Origin: Anaerolinea thermolimosa
GTDB lineage: Bacteria; Chloroflexota; Anaerolineae; Anaerolineales; Anaerolineaceae
Direction: 5' to 3'
Assembly: GCF_001050195.2 (NCBI RefSeq)
Contig: NZ_DF967965.1
Span: forward strand, 3,174,726-3,238,033
Length of the DNA: 63,308 nt
Both the position numbers and the translations under genes were made by a program. This document shows, piece after piece, positions 26,091 to 34,411 of the stretch. Position 1 is the first letter of the stretch, and each line of letters begins with the position of its first letter. The notes beneath the pieces were generated by a model that did not search any database, was not told where the DNA came from, and saw nothing but the letters and a program-made list of their open reading frames with translations.

Positions 26091-26900
26091 CTATCCCCCC
26101 ACCGCCACATACCGTCGTCCGCCCACCCGCCAGAGCAGGTTGGCCGCCAGCAAGATCACGCCGATCCAGATCATCTGTAACAGCATTCCCTGCAGGGCTT
26201 CGCTTCCGGTCAGTTTTCCATTGAGGACATTAATGGGGTAGTTAACAGTGTATTTAAAGGGCAGCAGGCCAGCCGCCCGCGCAAAGCGATCACCAAAAAC
26301 CTCCAGCGGGAAAATACCCCCGCTGAGCAACACGGTGACAATGCGAATTCCCTCGAAAAGAAACCCCACCTCGATAATCCAGAAGGAAATCGCGCTGAAG
26401 CAGTAGAAAAGAAGGAAGTTAAGCACCGTGGCCAGCACCAGGGTAACCAGAAAAGCCAGCACCCGCAGCGGCTCGATCTGCATCCCCCAGAATACGTTTA
26501 ACCCCACCAGCACCAGGCCGAGCAGCCCAAGGATCATCCCCTGCCCCGGCACCTTTTGCCCCAGAAAACTCGCCAGCCGGTACGGGAAATACCCCATGGG
26601 TTGCACTAAAAACTTGCTGAACTTTCCATTCTTCACATCGTCCATGATCTCATATTCAAACCCCGTCCGGACGAGCCTTGCCACCAGGCCAGCCATGAAC
26701 GTGTATGCGATCATTTGCCGAAAGGTATACCCGTATACCGATGAACCCGCCGAGGCAGCATAAATGGCCGACCACAGGAACGACTGAATGATAATGGGAT
26801 AGGCCGCGCTGATCAGAGAGATCATAAAGTTAAAGCGGTATTCGAGAGCCGTCTCAAACCCCAGCTCAAATGCCTTGAGGTATTTCTTAAGCCAGGGCAT
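26091..26900 (-). CDS. ABC-2 type permease (PF06182-like), subunit 1
   Basis: 269 aa with about six membrane helices. ALEYRFNFMISLISAAYPII and EIMDDVKNGKFSKFLVQPMGY are paralogous to segments in subunit 2, showing the two permeases are related and probably form a heterodimer. It overlaps the ATPase gene end by 14 nt. Substrate unknown. Confidence 0.88.
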   Translation of the reverse strand: MPWLKKYLKAFELGFETALEYRFNFMISLISAAYPIIIQSFLWSAIYAASAGSSVYGYTFRQMIAYTFMAGLVARLVRTGFEYEIMDDVKNGKFSKFLVQPMGYFPYRLASFLGQKVPGQGMILGLLGLVLVGLNVFWGMQIEPLRVLAFLVTLVLATVLNFLLFYCFSAISFWIIEVGFLFEGIRIVTVLLSGGIFPLEVFGDRFARAAGLLPFKYTVNYPINVLNGKLTGSEALQGMLLQMIWIGVILLAANLLWRVGGRRYVAVGG

Positions 26901-27879
26901 GGTTCACCTCCCGCCGCCGGTAAAGCTGGGCAATCCCTTCTTCTACCGGAATATCCTCAATGTTGAAATCGGAAACGGGAAGGTGGTCAAGGATGGCTTT
27001 AGAACGTTCTTTCACCTCGGCGCGGGGCACTTCCAGGGTTACAGTGAACGCATCGTGGCTCTTTACCCGGCCAAAGGCTTCCAGTTCATCCACCCGCACC
27101 GGAACAGCCAGCTGTAATTTGATCAGCTTGGTGTGTGCGAAGGCGTCATTGACGCGATGCAAATCTCCATCATAGACCAACTGCCCCTCGTTGATAATGA
27201 TCACCCGTTTACACAGGCCCTCGATATCCTGCATGTAATGGCTGGTAAGAACCACAGTGGCCTTCTTCTCCAGGTTGTAATACCGGAAGAACTCGCGGAT
27301 TTTCATCTGCGAGAGGATATCCAGCCCGATAGTGGGTTCATCCAGAAAAATCAACCGCGGCCGGTGGATCAGCGCCGCGATTAGCTCCATTTTCATCCGC
27401 TCTCCCAGCGAAAGACGCCGCACCTGTACGTTCAACAGGTCTTTCACGTCCAGCAATTCGGTTAATTCTCCCAGTGTTTCCTGGTACTGGCGGTCATCCA
27501 GCTCATAGATGCACTTGTTGAGGTAAAGTGATTCGTTGGCGGGCAAATCCCACCACAGCTGGTTCTTTTGCCCCATGACGATGGCAAATTGCATCTTGAA
27601 CGCTTTCTTTCGTTCCCAGGGTGTAAAACCGAGCACCTGGGCCTGTCCCGAGGTGGGGTGCAAAATTCCTGAAAGCATTTTCAGCGTGGTGGTTTTTCCG
27701 GCGCCGTTCGGGCCGAGAAAGCCTACCATCTCACCTTCCTCGATTTCGAACGAAATTTCCCTCACCGCCTCTTTGATCAGCTTTTCGCGGTAAAACAGAT
27801 TGCGAATCGAATTCCGCAGACCGAGCTCTTTCTTGTAATACTCAAACGATTTGGATAGACGATTGACCTTGATGACCAC
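26887..27879 (-). CDS. ABC transporter ATP-binding protein
   Basis: 330 aa. Walker A is LGPNGAGKTTTLKMLSGIL, the Q-loop is in IVMGQKNQLWWDLPAN, the signature is RRLSLGERMKMELIAAL, and Walker B is PRLIFLDEPTIGLD, followed by the LTSHYMQDIE switch His. The C-terminal 90 residues form an extension with KLIKLQLAVPVRVDELEAFG. The start codon is GTG at 27879 after GGGAGAG. First gene of a three-gene exporter operon and preceded by a structured 150-nt leader. Confidence 0.93.
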   Translation of the reverse strand: MVIKVNRLSKSFEYYKKELGLRNSIRNLFYREKLIKEAVREISFEIEEGEMVGFLGPNGAGKTTTLKMLSGILHPTSGQAQVLGFTPWERKKAFKMQFAIVMGQKNQLWWDLPANESLYLNKCIYELDDRQYQETLGELTELLDVKDLLNVQVRRLSLGERMKMELIAALIHRPRLIFLDEPTIGLDILSQMKIREFFRYYNLEKKATVVLTSHYMQDIEGLCKRVIIINEGQLVYDGDLHRVNDAFAHTKLIKLQLAVPVRVDELEAFGRVKSHDAFTVTLEVPRAEVKERSKAILDHLPVSDFNIEDIPVEEGIAQLYRRREVNHALA

Positions 27880-28044
27880 TTGATTTGCTCTCCCATAGAT
27901 TTAATCGGATGACCCATGCCCGTCTGTGAACCCGGGCATGGGTATAGCTGCTTCGCGGGGGTGAATCGATTCGTTTCCTTCAGGGGGTGAAAGGGAAATC
28001 CGGTGAATTCTTCCGTGCTGGCAGGTTTTACCGCCTCAATTATA
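27880..28044 (-). promoter_or_regulatory. Promoter and structured leader of the ABC exporter operon
   Basis: A TATAAT box at 28044-28039 (minus strand, no good -35) implies a leader of about 150 nt. It holds a perfect 11-bp hairpin, ACCCATGCCCG (27912-27922) with CGGGCATGGGT (27933-27943), 10-nt loop, not followed by T residues. Further upstream are two near-copies of a plus-strand motif, CTTCGCGGGGGTGAA (27951-27965) and CTTCAGGGGGTGAA (27978-27991). It does not match a riboswitch class I recognise. Confidence 0.5.
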
Positions 28045-28075
28045 TCCAGACTCACCCCAAGGCAGGACAATTCAT

Positions 28076-28114
28076 AAAAAAAACACCCTCTCAGGCAAAC
28101 CTGAGAGGGTGTTT
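28076..28114 (-). terminator. Strong terminator after the cold-shock gene
   Basis: A 15-bp perfect stem AAACACCCTCTCAGG / CCTGAGAGGGTGTTT with a 4-nt loop leads into eight T residues on the minus strand, 45 nt after the csp stop. It separates csp from the ABC operon. Confidence 0.95.
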
Positions 28115-28158
28115 GCGTTGCCCCGCTTCTGACGGGGCGGAGGTTCAGTTAAACCGGA

Positions 28159-28368
28159 TTAGCGGGCAACCACTTTGGCGGCCTGCAGGCCTTTGGGGCC
28201 GCGCTCGACCGTGAACTCGACCTGCTGGCCTTCGTTCAGGCTGCGATACCCCGAACCTTCAATCGCCGAATAGTGTACAAACACATCCGGGCCGTTCTCC
28301 TGGCTGAGGAACCCGTAGCCTTTTTCGCCATTGAACCATTTAACCGTACCGATGATACGCTCTGACAT
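28159..28368 (-). CDS. Cold-shock protein (CspA family)
   Basis: 69 aa, one cold-shock domain. RNA-binding motifs are GYGFLSQ (RNP1-like, in [12 protein letters not shown]) and DVFVHYSAI (RNP2). The start ATG 28368 was chosen over a longer frame because the domain begins here ([13 protein letters not shown]) and AAGGAGGCAAATTCA precedes it. It binds single-stranded RNA and acts as an RNA chaperone. The predicted 5' leader is about 150 nt, as is common for cold-shock mRNAs. Confidence 0.95.
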   Translation of the reverse strand: MSERIIGTVKWFNGEKGYGFLSQENGPDVFVHYSAIEGSGYRSLNEGQQVEFTVERGPKGLQAAKVVAR

Positions 28369-28523
28369 TGAATTTGCCTCCTTCTGGCAAGAAAAAAAAT
28401 TGATTTTGATGCCTTCTTCGTTCCATCGGTTTTCGTTAAAAAAAACCGGTTCGAGGACGAATGCCTGCGAACCGAGTTGCTTTGCTACAACCAACCAGAA
28501 CTGTACAGCATCCTACGCGCAAG

Positions 28524-28529
28524 AGTATA
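28524..28529 (-). promoter_or_regulatory. Extended -10 promoter of csp
   Basis: TGG-TATACT on the minus strand (TATACT 28529-28524) is an extended -10 element with a poor -35. Predicted transcript start is near 28517, giving a leader of about 149 nt before the csp ATG. Confidence 0.55.
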
Positions 28530-28543
28530 CCACAGAATGCAAG

Positions 28544-28584
28544 GATTTTCGAGGCAATTTTCAACCAATTTTCGACCAATTTCC
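28544..28584. repeat. Four helically phased AATTTTC repeats upstream of csp
   Basis: GATTTTC (28544), AATTTTC (28556), AATTTTC (28567) and AATTTCC (28578) are spaced 12, 11 and 11 bp apart, about one turn each, directly upstream of the csp -10. A-tract phasing like this gives intrinsic DNA bending, or a protein array site. Confidence 0.5.
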
Positions 28585-28675
28585 GGGCCACATTCATCCT
28601 GTGCCCTTTGGACGGAAAAGCTCAGACCATTTTTACGCTACAATCAATACAGCCTGTGTTTTAGGGAGGAAGCGC

Positions 28676-29086
28676 ATGCCACTGTTCAAAGATTGGCTGG
28701 CACAAAAGTTCAACGACTGGGAAAAGACCCAGGGGCGCAAGCAATCTTACTACGCATTTGCCCGTTATCTGGGAGTCAGCCAGGCCAACCTGGCACAATG
28801 GATGGAAGGAGCAGCTCTTCCGTCAGGGGACGATCTGCGCACCCTGGCCGAGCTCCTCGGCGCCGAGGTGTATGACCTGCTCCAGATGGATCGCCCCGAC
28901 CCTCAGCTGGAGCGCCTGCTCGGGGGCTTCCCTGCCCTGCCGTCAAGCCTGCGCGAACGTCTTTCGGTAGCAATCTGGGAAGCAAGCCAGTACCTCAAAA
29001 AGCACGGGTTGTCTGCCGAGTCGGTGGAAGCCAAAAAAGCCATTCTCGAAATTTTCGCCCGCTTTGGCATTCGCCTGACCAATTAA
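28676..29086 (+). CDS. XRE-type helix-turn-helix protein
   Basis: 136 aa from ATG 28676 with AGGGAGGAAGCGC before it. Residues 5-70 hold an XRE-like domain with a long first helix: FNDWEKTQGRKQSYYAFARY, then LGVSQANLAQWMEGAALPSG and LRTLAELLGAEVYDLL. The C-terminal part is helical (RERLSVAIWEASQYLKKHGL) and may dimerise. Divergent from csp, sharing a 307-bp region with phased repeats, which it might bind; that is inference. A -10-like TACAAT is at 28639-28644. Target unknown. Confidence 0.82.
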   Translation: MPLFKDWLAQKFNDWEKTQGRKQSYYAFARYLGVSQANLAQWMEGAALPSGDDLRTLAELLGAEVYDLLQMDRPDPQLERLLGGFPALPSSLRERLSVAIWEASQYLKKHGLSAESVEAKKAILEIFARFGIRLTN

Positions 29087-29128
29087 AAACCAGAGAGGCG
29101 CGGCTCACCTCGCCGCGCCCCAGGCTTT

Positions 29129-29170
29129 CTGGCGGTTTCACACCCTCCGGAAGGTGTGAAATGCCGCCAG
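29129..29170. repeat. Long two-part hairpin between convergent genes
   Basis: CTGGCGG, TTTCACACC, an 8-nt loop, GGTGTGAAA, a 2-nt bulge, and CCGCCAG form a 16-bp stem. An additional GGCGCGGC / GCCGCGCC hairpin lies just upstream. Neither is followed by a T-run; probably a terminator or transcript-end structure between the XRE gene and the secreted-protein gene. Confidence 0.5.
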
Positions 29171-29194
29171 ACGAGCTGGTCTCTGACTCACTTT

Positions 29195-29707
29195 TTACCA
29201 GTTGAAACCGGGCGCACCCGCACCTTGATCGGGAACGAAGCCCATCCCGCCGGGCCCGCGGAAGTGCCCCCGCCCGCCAAAGCCAGACCAGTACCCCTTA
29301 TCGAGGCCTTCCAGCAGCCAGTTCGCTTTATCCTGCGTCATGGTGCCGTCTTTCACTGCCTGAGCAATGGCATCACGCGTGGCCTGAAGTTGCGCCTGTT
29401 CTACCGCATTGCGCAGATCCGATAGGCTCACGCCCGCTTTCTCCGCCAGGTCGGCCAGGGTCCGGCCCGCCCAGAGCTCGTTAGAAAGCTCATCCGTGGT
29501 CATCCCCAGGGCTTTGGCGGCAGCTTCCAGGGTCACGCTATCATAACGCAGCCCTCGATGCCACCCCTTGCCCGGAGTCTGAGGCGCCGTGGAACCGGCC
29601 TCGGGTGTAGGGGTCGCCTCCTGAGCAAATACGGTGTTTCGGGCAGTTACCGCTAAAACCGCCACAACAACCAGACCTGCCAGTCCAATAATCAGCGATT
29701 TCTTCAT
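29195..29707 (-). CDS. Small secreted helical protein with Gly-rich tail
   Basis: 170 aa from ATG 29707, preceded by AAAGGAGTATATTG. A signal peptide is visible (MKKSLIIGLAGLVVVAVLAV, cleavage likely after VFA). After a Pro/Thr segment, two helical modules follow: LEAAAKALGMTTDELSNELW with GRTLADLAEKAGVSLSDLRN, then AIAQAVKDGTMTQDKANWLL. The last 30 residues are Gly/Phe-rich. Similar proteins occur in Chloroflexota and Actinobacteria without known function. The GMTTDEL and AGVSLSDL motifs resemble surface-attachment or DUF2680-like repeats; assignment is not certain. Confidence 0.72.
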   Translation of the reverse strand: MKKSLIIGLAGLVVVAVLAVTARNTVFAQEATPTPEAGSTAPQTPGKGWHRGLRYDSVTLEAAAKALGMTTDELSNELWAGRTLADLAEKAGVSLSDLRNAVEQAQLQATRDAIAQAVKDGTMTQDKANWLLEGLDKGYWSGFGGRGHFRGPGGMGFVPDQGAGAPGFNW

Positions 29708-29844
29708 ACACAATATACTCCTTTCCTTGAGAGGTTTTTCCCCGCTTGTTCTCCGGGGAAGCGCCTTCATCATAGCAAAGGAGTATTTAGAAATAAGGTA
29801 GATTCCCTGAAAAATTGGGGTATCCCCGACCGCACCCGAACCGA

Positions 29845-30546
29845 TCAATCCAGCGGATAGATGACCACCCCTCCCAGGTGCCCTTCTTCCACACGGCAAC
29901 GCACCCCCCGAATATAACATTCCTGTGCAGGATAGGCTTCATCGTTTTCGCGGTATTTTCCCTGAAGACCACTGCTCAAGCCTTCCTGGAAAAAGACCAC
30001 CGGCTTTCCGGCTTCATCGGTGGCCTGAGCCGCACAGTCTTCACATACCGCGCGCGGGTAACGGGCACTCACCGGCACAGGGTTTTTACAGATCGGGCAA
30101 TATTGCGAGGTCACTTCCAGGCGAACATCTCCCGCCCGCCGGATGCGCCGGAGGCGATCGGTGCGGGCGCCAATAGCTGTGGCCAGCGTCCCACAGATCA
30201 ACATTCCCAGAATGAGCACCACTCCCCCCATCGTGCTGGCAATTTCACTTTCCGGCAATCCGGGTTTTAACACCAGCGCTTTAATGAGCAGGAATGTTGC
30301 TCCCTGAAAAAACCCGAGCAATATCCCGGCAGTTCCGGCTTCCAGCAGACGCAACCACAGGCGCTCACTGCGAGAGCGAATCACCACACTCCGCCCAACG
30401 GGTAATGCCAGCAACCATGCCGCCGGTGTGGCAAAGATGATATCCGGGTAGCCAAGAGAACTCACCAGCCAGGATACTCCCAGCCAGAGTAGCGCTGGAG
30501 CGATGATCACCCGCAACACCACCCCCAGGTCGAAATTGCGATTCAT
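29845..30546 (-). CDS. Membrane protein with C-terminal zinc ribbon
   Basis: 233 aa. Four hydrophobic segments lie at about 8-30, 36-52, 66-90 and 105-125. A cytoplasmic tail carries two CxxC knuckles, CPICKNPVPVSARYPRAVC and CEDC, forming a zinc ribbon. I do not recognise the family. Its start overlaps the stop of the UroD-like gene by 4 nt, so the two are translationally coupled although their functions seem unrelated. Confidence 0.72.
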   Translation of the reverse strand: MNRNFDLGVVLRVIIAPALLWLGVSWLVSSLGYPDIIFATPAAWLLALPVGRSVVIRSRSERLWLRLLEAGTAGILLGFFQGATFLLIKALVLKPGLPESEIASTMGGVVLILGMLICGTLATAIGARTDRLRRIRRAGDVRLEVTSQYCPICKNPVPVSARYPRAVCEDCAAQATDEAGKPVVFFQEGLSSGLQGKYRENDEAYPAQECYIRGVRCRVEEGHLGGVVIYPLD

Positions 30547-31802
30547 GCCGCCTCCCTGACGGTTTCATACAACGCAAGAAGGTTTTCGAGCGGTACTCCC
30601 GCCTGCACATTATGCACCGTGGTAAACACGTACCCCCCGCCTTCACCAAAAATCCGCAGGTGCTTCCGTACCTCGGCACGCACTTCATCGGGTGAGCCAA
30701 ACGGCAACGTGTGCTGGGTATCTACCCCGCCGCCCCAGAAGACCAGGTCTTTGCCGAACTCCCGTTTTAACCAGGCAGGGTCCATGCCAGAGGCAGAAAC
30801 CTGCACCGGGTTGAGCACATCAAACCCGGCTTCAATAAAATCCGGAATCAACGCCGCCACCGAACCGCAGGAATGGATGAAAGATTTCCAGCCGGTGTTC
30901 CGGTGAATCCAGTCATTGACCTGTTTGTGAAAAGGCTGATAAAGCGTGCGGTAGGTCTTTCGTGAAATAAACGGCCCCGTCTGAGTACCGAAATCCGTGC
31001 CGCTGATGAACACCACCGACACTTTCTCACCTACCACCGCATATAACCTTGCCAGGTTGGCCAGCCCAATCTCACATTGTTTTTCAAACACCTTCCAGAC
31101 GTATTCACGGCGGGTGACGGTTGAGATATACCATTCTTCAATGTCACGAATGCCTTTGGGATATTTCAGCCAGGGCGCCGGCACCAGGGCAATATCTCCG
31201 AAGGCCGTGCCGCCAAAGCTGGCCAGAATGGCCCGGTCGCTCTGGTGCCAGAGCTCATCGGCTTTGCGGGCAAAATACGCCAGGTCTTCCTCAGAGATGG
31301 GGGTAAATTCCTCCAGGTTGTCGGCGGGGTCGAGCTTTTCTTCATGGATGGGAGGCTGGCGCACAATGGCATCGAAGTAAAAGCCCCCCTGCGGCATCCG
31401 TCCGCTGGGAGGAGCCGAGCGGTCTCCCTCTGGGTACATCAACAAATCACCATTTTCTTCCACCTGGGTATTGAACCCCTCAGGTACCAGCACCGGTGTA
31501 CCATCAAAGGTTGTCCAGGGCTTCCAGCCCTCATTGCGGAACCCGAACATGGTGCGCGGGGCAAACAGCCCCACCACATCCACACCCAGGGCATCCATCA
31601 GGTCGGGCTGGATTTCACCGAGCATCTGGTACGGCTCAACCACCTTCACCGGTGTACCGGGGGGGTCGAGATGCAAGGCCTGACGCAGGCGGTACACCGA
31701 GCTGACGTGCATCCCCGTCACGGCACTGCCCCCCAGGTCAAGCGGCACCCGGTCGGACTGGCGATGATTCAATGCGGCCAGAACTCTTTCACGTGCGTTC
31801 AT
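30543..31802 (-). CDS. Uroporphyrinogen decarboxylase family protein, paralog 1
   Basis: 419 aa, longer than true HemE (about 350). It has the UroD fold pattern (NARERVLAALNHRQSDRVPL at the N-terminus, then HSCGSVAALIPDFIEAGFDVLNPVQ). HSCGS provides a zinc-type Cys as in methyltransferases of the MtaA/CmuA branch, unlike heme-pathway enzymes. This branch transfers methyl groups from corrinoid proteins or acts on unknown substrates. The neighbour is a divergent GH2 glycosidase, so a link to sugar catabolism, perhaps methylated sugars, is possible but inferred. Upstream GGAGAATACGGG supports the start. Confidence 0.82.
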   Translation of the reverse strand: MNARERVLAALNHRQSDRVPLDLGGSAVTGMHVSSVYRLRQALHLDPPGTPVKVVEPYQMLGEIQPDLMDALGVDVVGLFAPRTMFGFRNEGWKPWTTFDGTPVLVPEGFNTQVEENGDLLMYPEGDRSAPPSGRMPQGGFYFDAIVRQPPIHEEKLDPADNLEEFTPISEEDLAYFARKADELWHQSDRAILASFGGTAFGDIALVPAPWLKYPKGIRDIEEWYISTVTRREYVWKVFEKQCEIGLANLARLYAVVGEKVSVVFISGTDFGTQTGPFISRKTYRTLYQPFHKQVNDWIHRNTGWKSFIHSCGSVAALIPDFIEAGFDVLNPVQVSASGMDPAWLKREFGKDLVFWGGGVDTQHTLPFGSPDEVRAEVRKHLRIFGEGGGYVFTTVHNVQAGVPLENLLALYETVREAA

Positions 31803-31927
31803 CCCGTATTCTCCAATCCATCCCCGCAGGGAATTACCCGGTCACCATAATCTTATATAATTACCCTGCCTTTTATTGTACTCATCTTTTCCATCCTTTA
31901 CTTTACAACCCACCGAAAGGAAATGTT

Positions 31928-33721
31928 ATGTCTTCACCGATTCCTCGCCCCGAATACCCCCGTCCTCAATGTCAGCGTGATGAATGGCTCTGCCTTAATG
32001 GCGAATGGGAATTCGAGATCGACCCTGGCAACAGCGGTCTGGAACGCGGCCTGACCGAACGCCCCCTCTCAGGGCGCATCCTTGTGCCGTTTTGTCCCGA
32101 GTCAACCCTTTCAGGCATTGGCAACACCGACTTCTTGAATGCCGTGTGGTATCGACGCGAAGTGACCATTCCCCCCGCATGGCAGGGGAAGCGAGTTCTG
32201 CTACACTTTCAGGCCATCGATTACGACGCCACCGTCTGGGTTAACGGGCAGGAGGTAGCCCGCCATCGCGGAGGGTTCACCCCCATCACCTGCGACCTCA
32301 CAGGGGTAGCCGCTCCCGGAGAAAAGGCTGTCATTGTGGTGCGGGCGCGCGATGATCATCGTGAGTTCAAACCACGCGGCAAGCAGGAACGCCAGTATGC
32401 CAACCACGCCTGTGAATACACCCGCACTACGGGCATCTGGCAGACGGTCTGGATGGAACCGGTAGGGCAGGTGTATTTCCTGCGCCCACGCATCACCCCC
32501 GATGTGACGCGTGGATTGTTCCATCTGGAATTGCCGCTCAGCGCCAGTATTCCGGGCGCAACCCTGACGGCAGTATTGCGGGATGACCGGGGCGAGGTAT
32601 CACGGGTGCGCCTCGAAACCGGGCTGGAGCGCGCCCCTCGTTTTGAAGTCCCCGTGCCCGCAGAACGCCGCCGCCTTTGGCAGCCTGGCCAGCCCCACCT
32701 CTATTCCCTGGAGTTAACCCTCAGCGGTGCAGATGGCCGGGTGATCGATACCATCCAGACGTACGCGGGTTTACGCTCGGTCACCATTGATGGGCTCAAA
32801 GTGTTGATCAATGGTAAACCCATTTTCCAGCGGCTGGTGCTTGACCAGGGTTACTACCCTGATGGCATTCTCACCGCCCCCAGTGAAGAGGCCCTGGTGA
32901 AAGACATTGAGCTTTCCATGCAGGCCGGGTTCAACGGGGCACGGCTGCACCAGAAAGTCTTTGAAGAACGTTTCCTGTACCACGCCGACCGAATGGGTTA
33001 CCTGGTCTGGGGAGAATTCCCCGACTGGGGCGTGAGCATGGCCGGCCCCATGCCCGAACACCAGCGCCCAACCGCCACCTTCATCACCCAGTGGCTCGAA
33101 GTGCTGGAACGCGATTATTCTCATCCGTCCATCATCGGCTGGTGCCCGCTCAACGAAACCTGGCAGGCCCTCACCGATTCCATTAGCGCGCTGGATGAAG
33201 TGACCTGGGGAATGTTCCTGGCGACCAAAGCCATGGATCAGAACCGCCCTGTGCTGGATGCCTCAGGCTACTCGCACCGCGTTCCCCAGTCCGACATTTA
33301 TGACTGCCACGATTACGAGCAGGACCCCGCAAAATTCGCCGCCAACCATGCCGGCACGCGTCACGGGAAGCCGTTTGTGAATAAGGCCTGGTACGACCAG
33401 TCCGAAATTTCTATTCCCTATCGCGGCCAGCCGTTCTTCGTTTCGGAATTCGGGGGCATCTGGTGGAACCCGCGTGCCGCCGCCGATGAATATTCCTGGG
33501 GCTACGGTGAACGTGTGCGTAACCTGGATGAATGGTATGCGCGCTTCGAGGGGCTTTGCAGTGCCCTGCTGGATGACCCTTCCATGTTCGGTTATTGCTA
33601 CACCCAGCTGACGGATGTCTTCCAGGAGCAAAACGGCATTTATTTCTTCAACCGCGAACCCAAGTTCGACCTGGCTCGCCTCCGCGCCATTCAAACGCGA
33701 AAAGCGGCCATTGAGGAATAA
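31928..33721 (+). CDS. Glycoside hydrolase family 2 protein (beta-galactosidase/glucuronidase-like)
   Basis: 597 aa from ATG 31928, with CGAAAGGAAATGTT before it. It has the GH2 order: jelly-roll sugar-binding domain (WLCLNGEWEFEIDPG ... WYRREVTIP), immunoglobulin-like middle, and barrel. The acid/base Glu is in GWCPLNETWQAL and the nucleophile is in FFVSEFGGIWW. No signal peptide, so it acts on imported oligosaccharides. It lacks the C-terminal domains of LacZ. Which beta-glycoside it cleaves is unknown. Divergent from the UroD-like gene. Confidence 0.92.
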   Translation: MSSPIPRPEYPRPQCQRDEWLCLNGEWEFEIDPGNSGLERGLTERPLSGRILVPFCPESTLSGIGNTDFLNAVWYRREVTIPPAWQGKRVLLHFQAIDYDATVWVNGQEVARHRGGFTPITCDLTGVAAPGEKAVIVVRARDDHREFKPRGKQERQYANHACEYTRTTGIWQTVWMEPVGQVYFLRPRITPDVTRGLFHLELPLSASIPGATLTAVLRDDRGEVSRVRLETGLERAPRFEVPVPAERRRLWQPGQPHLYSLELTLSGADGRVIDTIQTYAGLRSVTIDGLKVLINGKPIFQRLVLDQGYYPDGILTAPSEEALVKDIELSMQAGFNGARLHQKVFEERFLYHADRMGYLVWGEFPDWGVSMAGPMPEHQRPTATFITQWLEVLERDYSHPSIIGWCPLNETWQALTDSISALDEVTWGMFLATKAMDQNRPVLDASGYSHRVPQSDIYDCHDYEQDPAKFAANHAGTRHGKPFVNKAWYDQSEISIPYRGQPFFVSEFGGIWWNPRAAADEYSWGYGERVRNLDEWYARFEGLCSALLDDPSMFGYCYTQLTDVFQEQNGIYFFNREPKFDLARLRAIQTRKAAIEE

Positions 33722-33725
33722 AACC

Positions 33726-33766
33726 AACCGCCTCAGAAGGTTTTCCATCTGAGGCGGTTTTCTTTT
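33726..33766 (+). terminator. Terminator after the GH2 gene
   Basis: AACCGCCTCAGA / TCTGAGGCGGTT, 12 bp with a 10-nt loop, followed by TTCTTTT on the plus strand, just after the GH2 stop. Confidence 0.92.
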
Positions 33767-33792
33767 AACAGGCAAACTTCAGCGCCCGCTTC

Positions 33793-34281
33793 TTACTCGC
33801 GGCGCGCCAGCAGACCGTTGATCTGGAACAGGGCATTGACCGAATCACCGGCCATCTTCAACCATTCCAGCACCTGGGTGGCGTTTTTCTCTTCCTCCAC
33901 CTGCTCGTTGACGAACCAGTCGAGGAAGTGCTGGCTGGCGTAATCATTATCCTTCACAGCAATGCTGTAGAGCAAGTGAATGCGGGCCGTCACCTTCTGT
34001 TCGTGCTGGAGCACCTGCTCAAAAATTTCCACCGGTTTACCGAAAGACGCGGGCGGTTGCGCAATGGCCTGCAGGGTCACCTTGCCACCGCGATCATGGA
34101 TGTAAGAGAAGAACTTCATGGCGTGTTCTTGCTCTTCTGCGGCCTGTTTGGTCATCCATGAGGCAAACCCCGGCCAGTTGGCCTCTTCAAAATGAGCCGC
34201 CATGGCCAGATAAAGATACGCTGAATACAACTCTTCGCGAATCTGGTTGTTCATTTCATCCAGCAAAGTTTTACTGAGCAT
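33793..34281 (-). CDS. Ferritin (bacterial Ftn type)
   Basis: 162 aa from ATG 34281 after AAAAGGAGTGTGCG. Ferroxidase ligands are visible: Glu in REELYSAYLYLAMAAHFEE, EQEHA (Glu and His) in AAEEQEHAMKFFSYI, and Glu residues in NEQVEEEKNATQVLEWL. Forms 24-mer cages that oxidise and store iron. Its gene stands alone between two glycosidase genes, with its own ribosome site, convergent with GH2. Confidence 0.96.
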   Translation of the reverse strand: MLSKTLLDEMNNQIREELYSAYLYLAMAAHFEEANWPGFASWMTKQAAEEQEHAMKFFSYIHDRGGKVTLQAIAQPPASFGKPVEIFEQVLQHEQKVTARIHLLYSIAVKDNDYASQHFLDWFVNEQVEEEKNATQVLEWLKMAGDSVNALFQINGLLARRE

Positions 34282-34411
34282 ACGCACACTCCTTTTCTCA
34301 ATCAAACAGCTTCAGAGAATACAGCCAGTCGGCCTTACCTGGCCCAGCTCTAATTATAGATTGTTTCTCGAAATAGACAAGATTATGCCCAATCTCCTTA
34401 ACCGGGCTGGC

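Noticed and set aside
28676-29086. XRE protein as part of a toxin-antitoxin pair
   Set aside because: No small toxin gene lies next to it and its neighbours are a cold-shock gene and a secreted protein gene.
30543-31802. Annotation as heme-pathway HemE
   Set aside because: The HSCGS motif, longer length and lack of heme genes nearby point to the methyltransferase-like branch.
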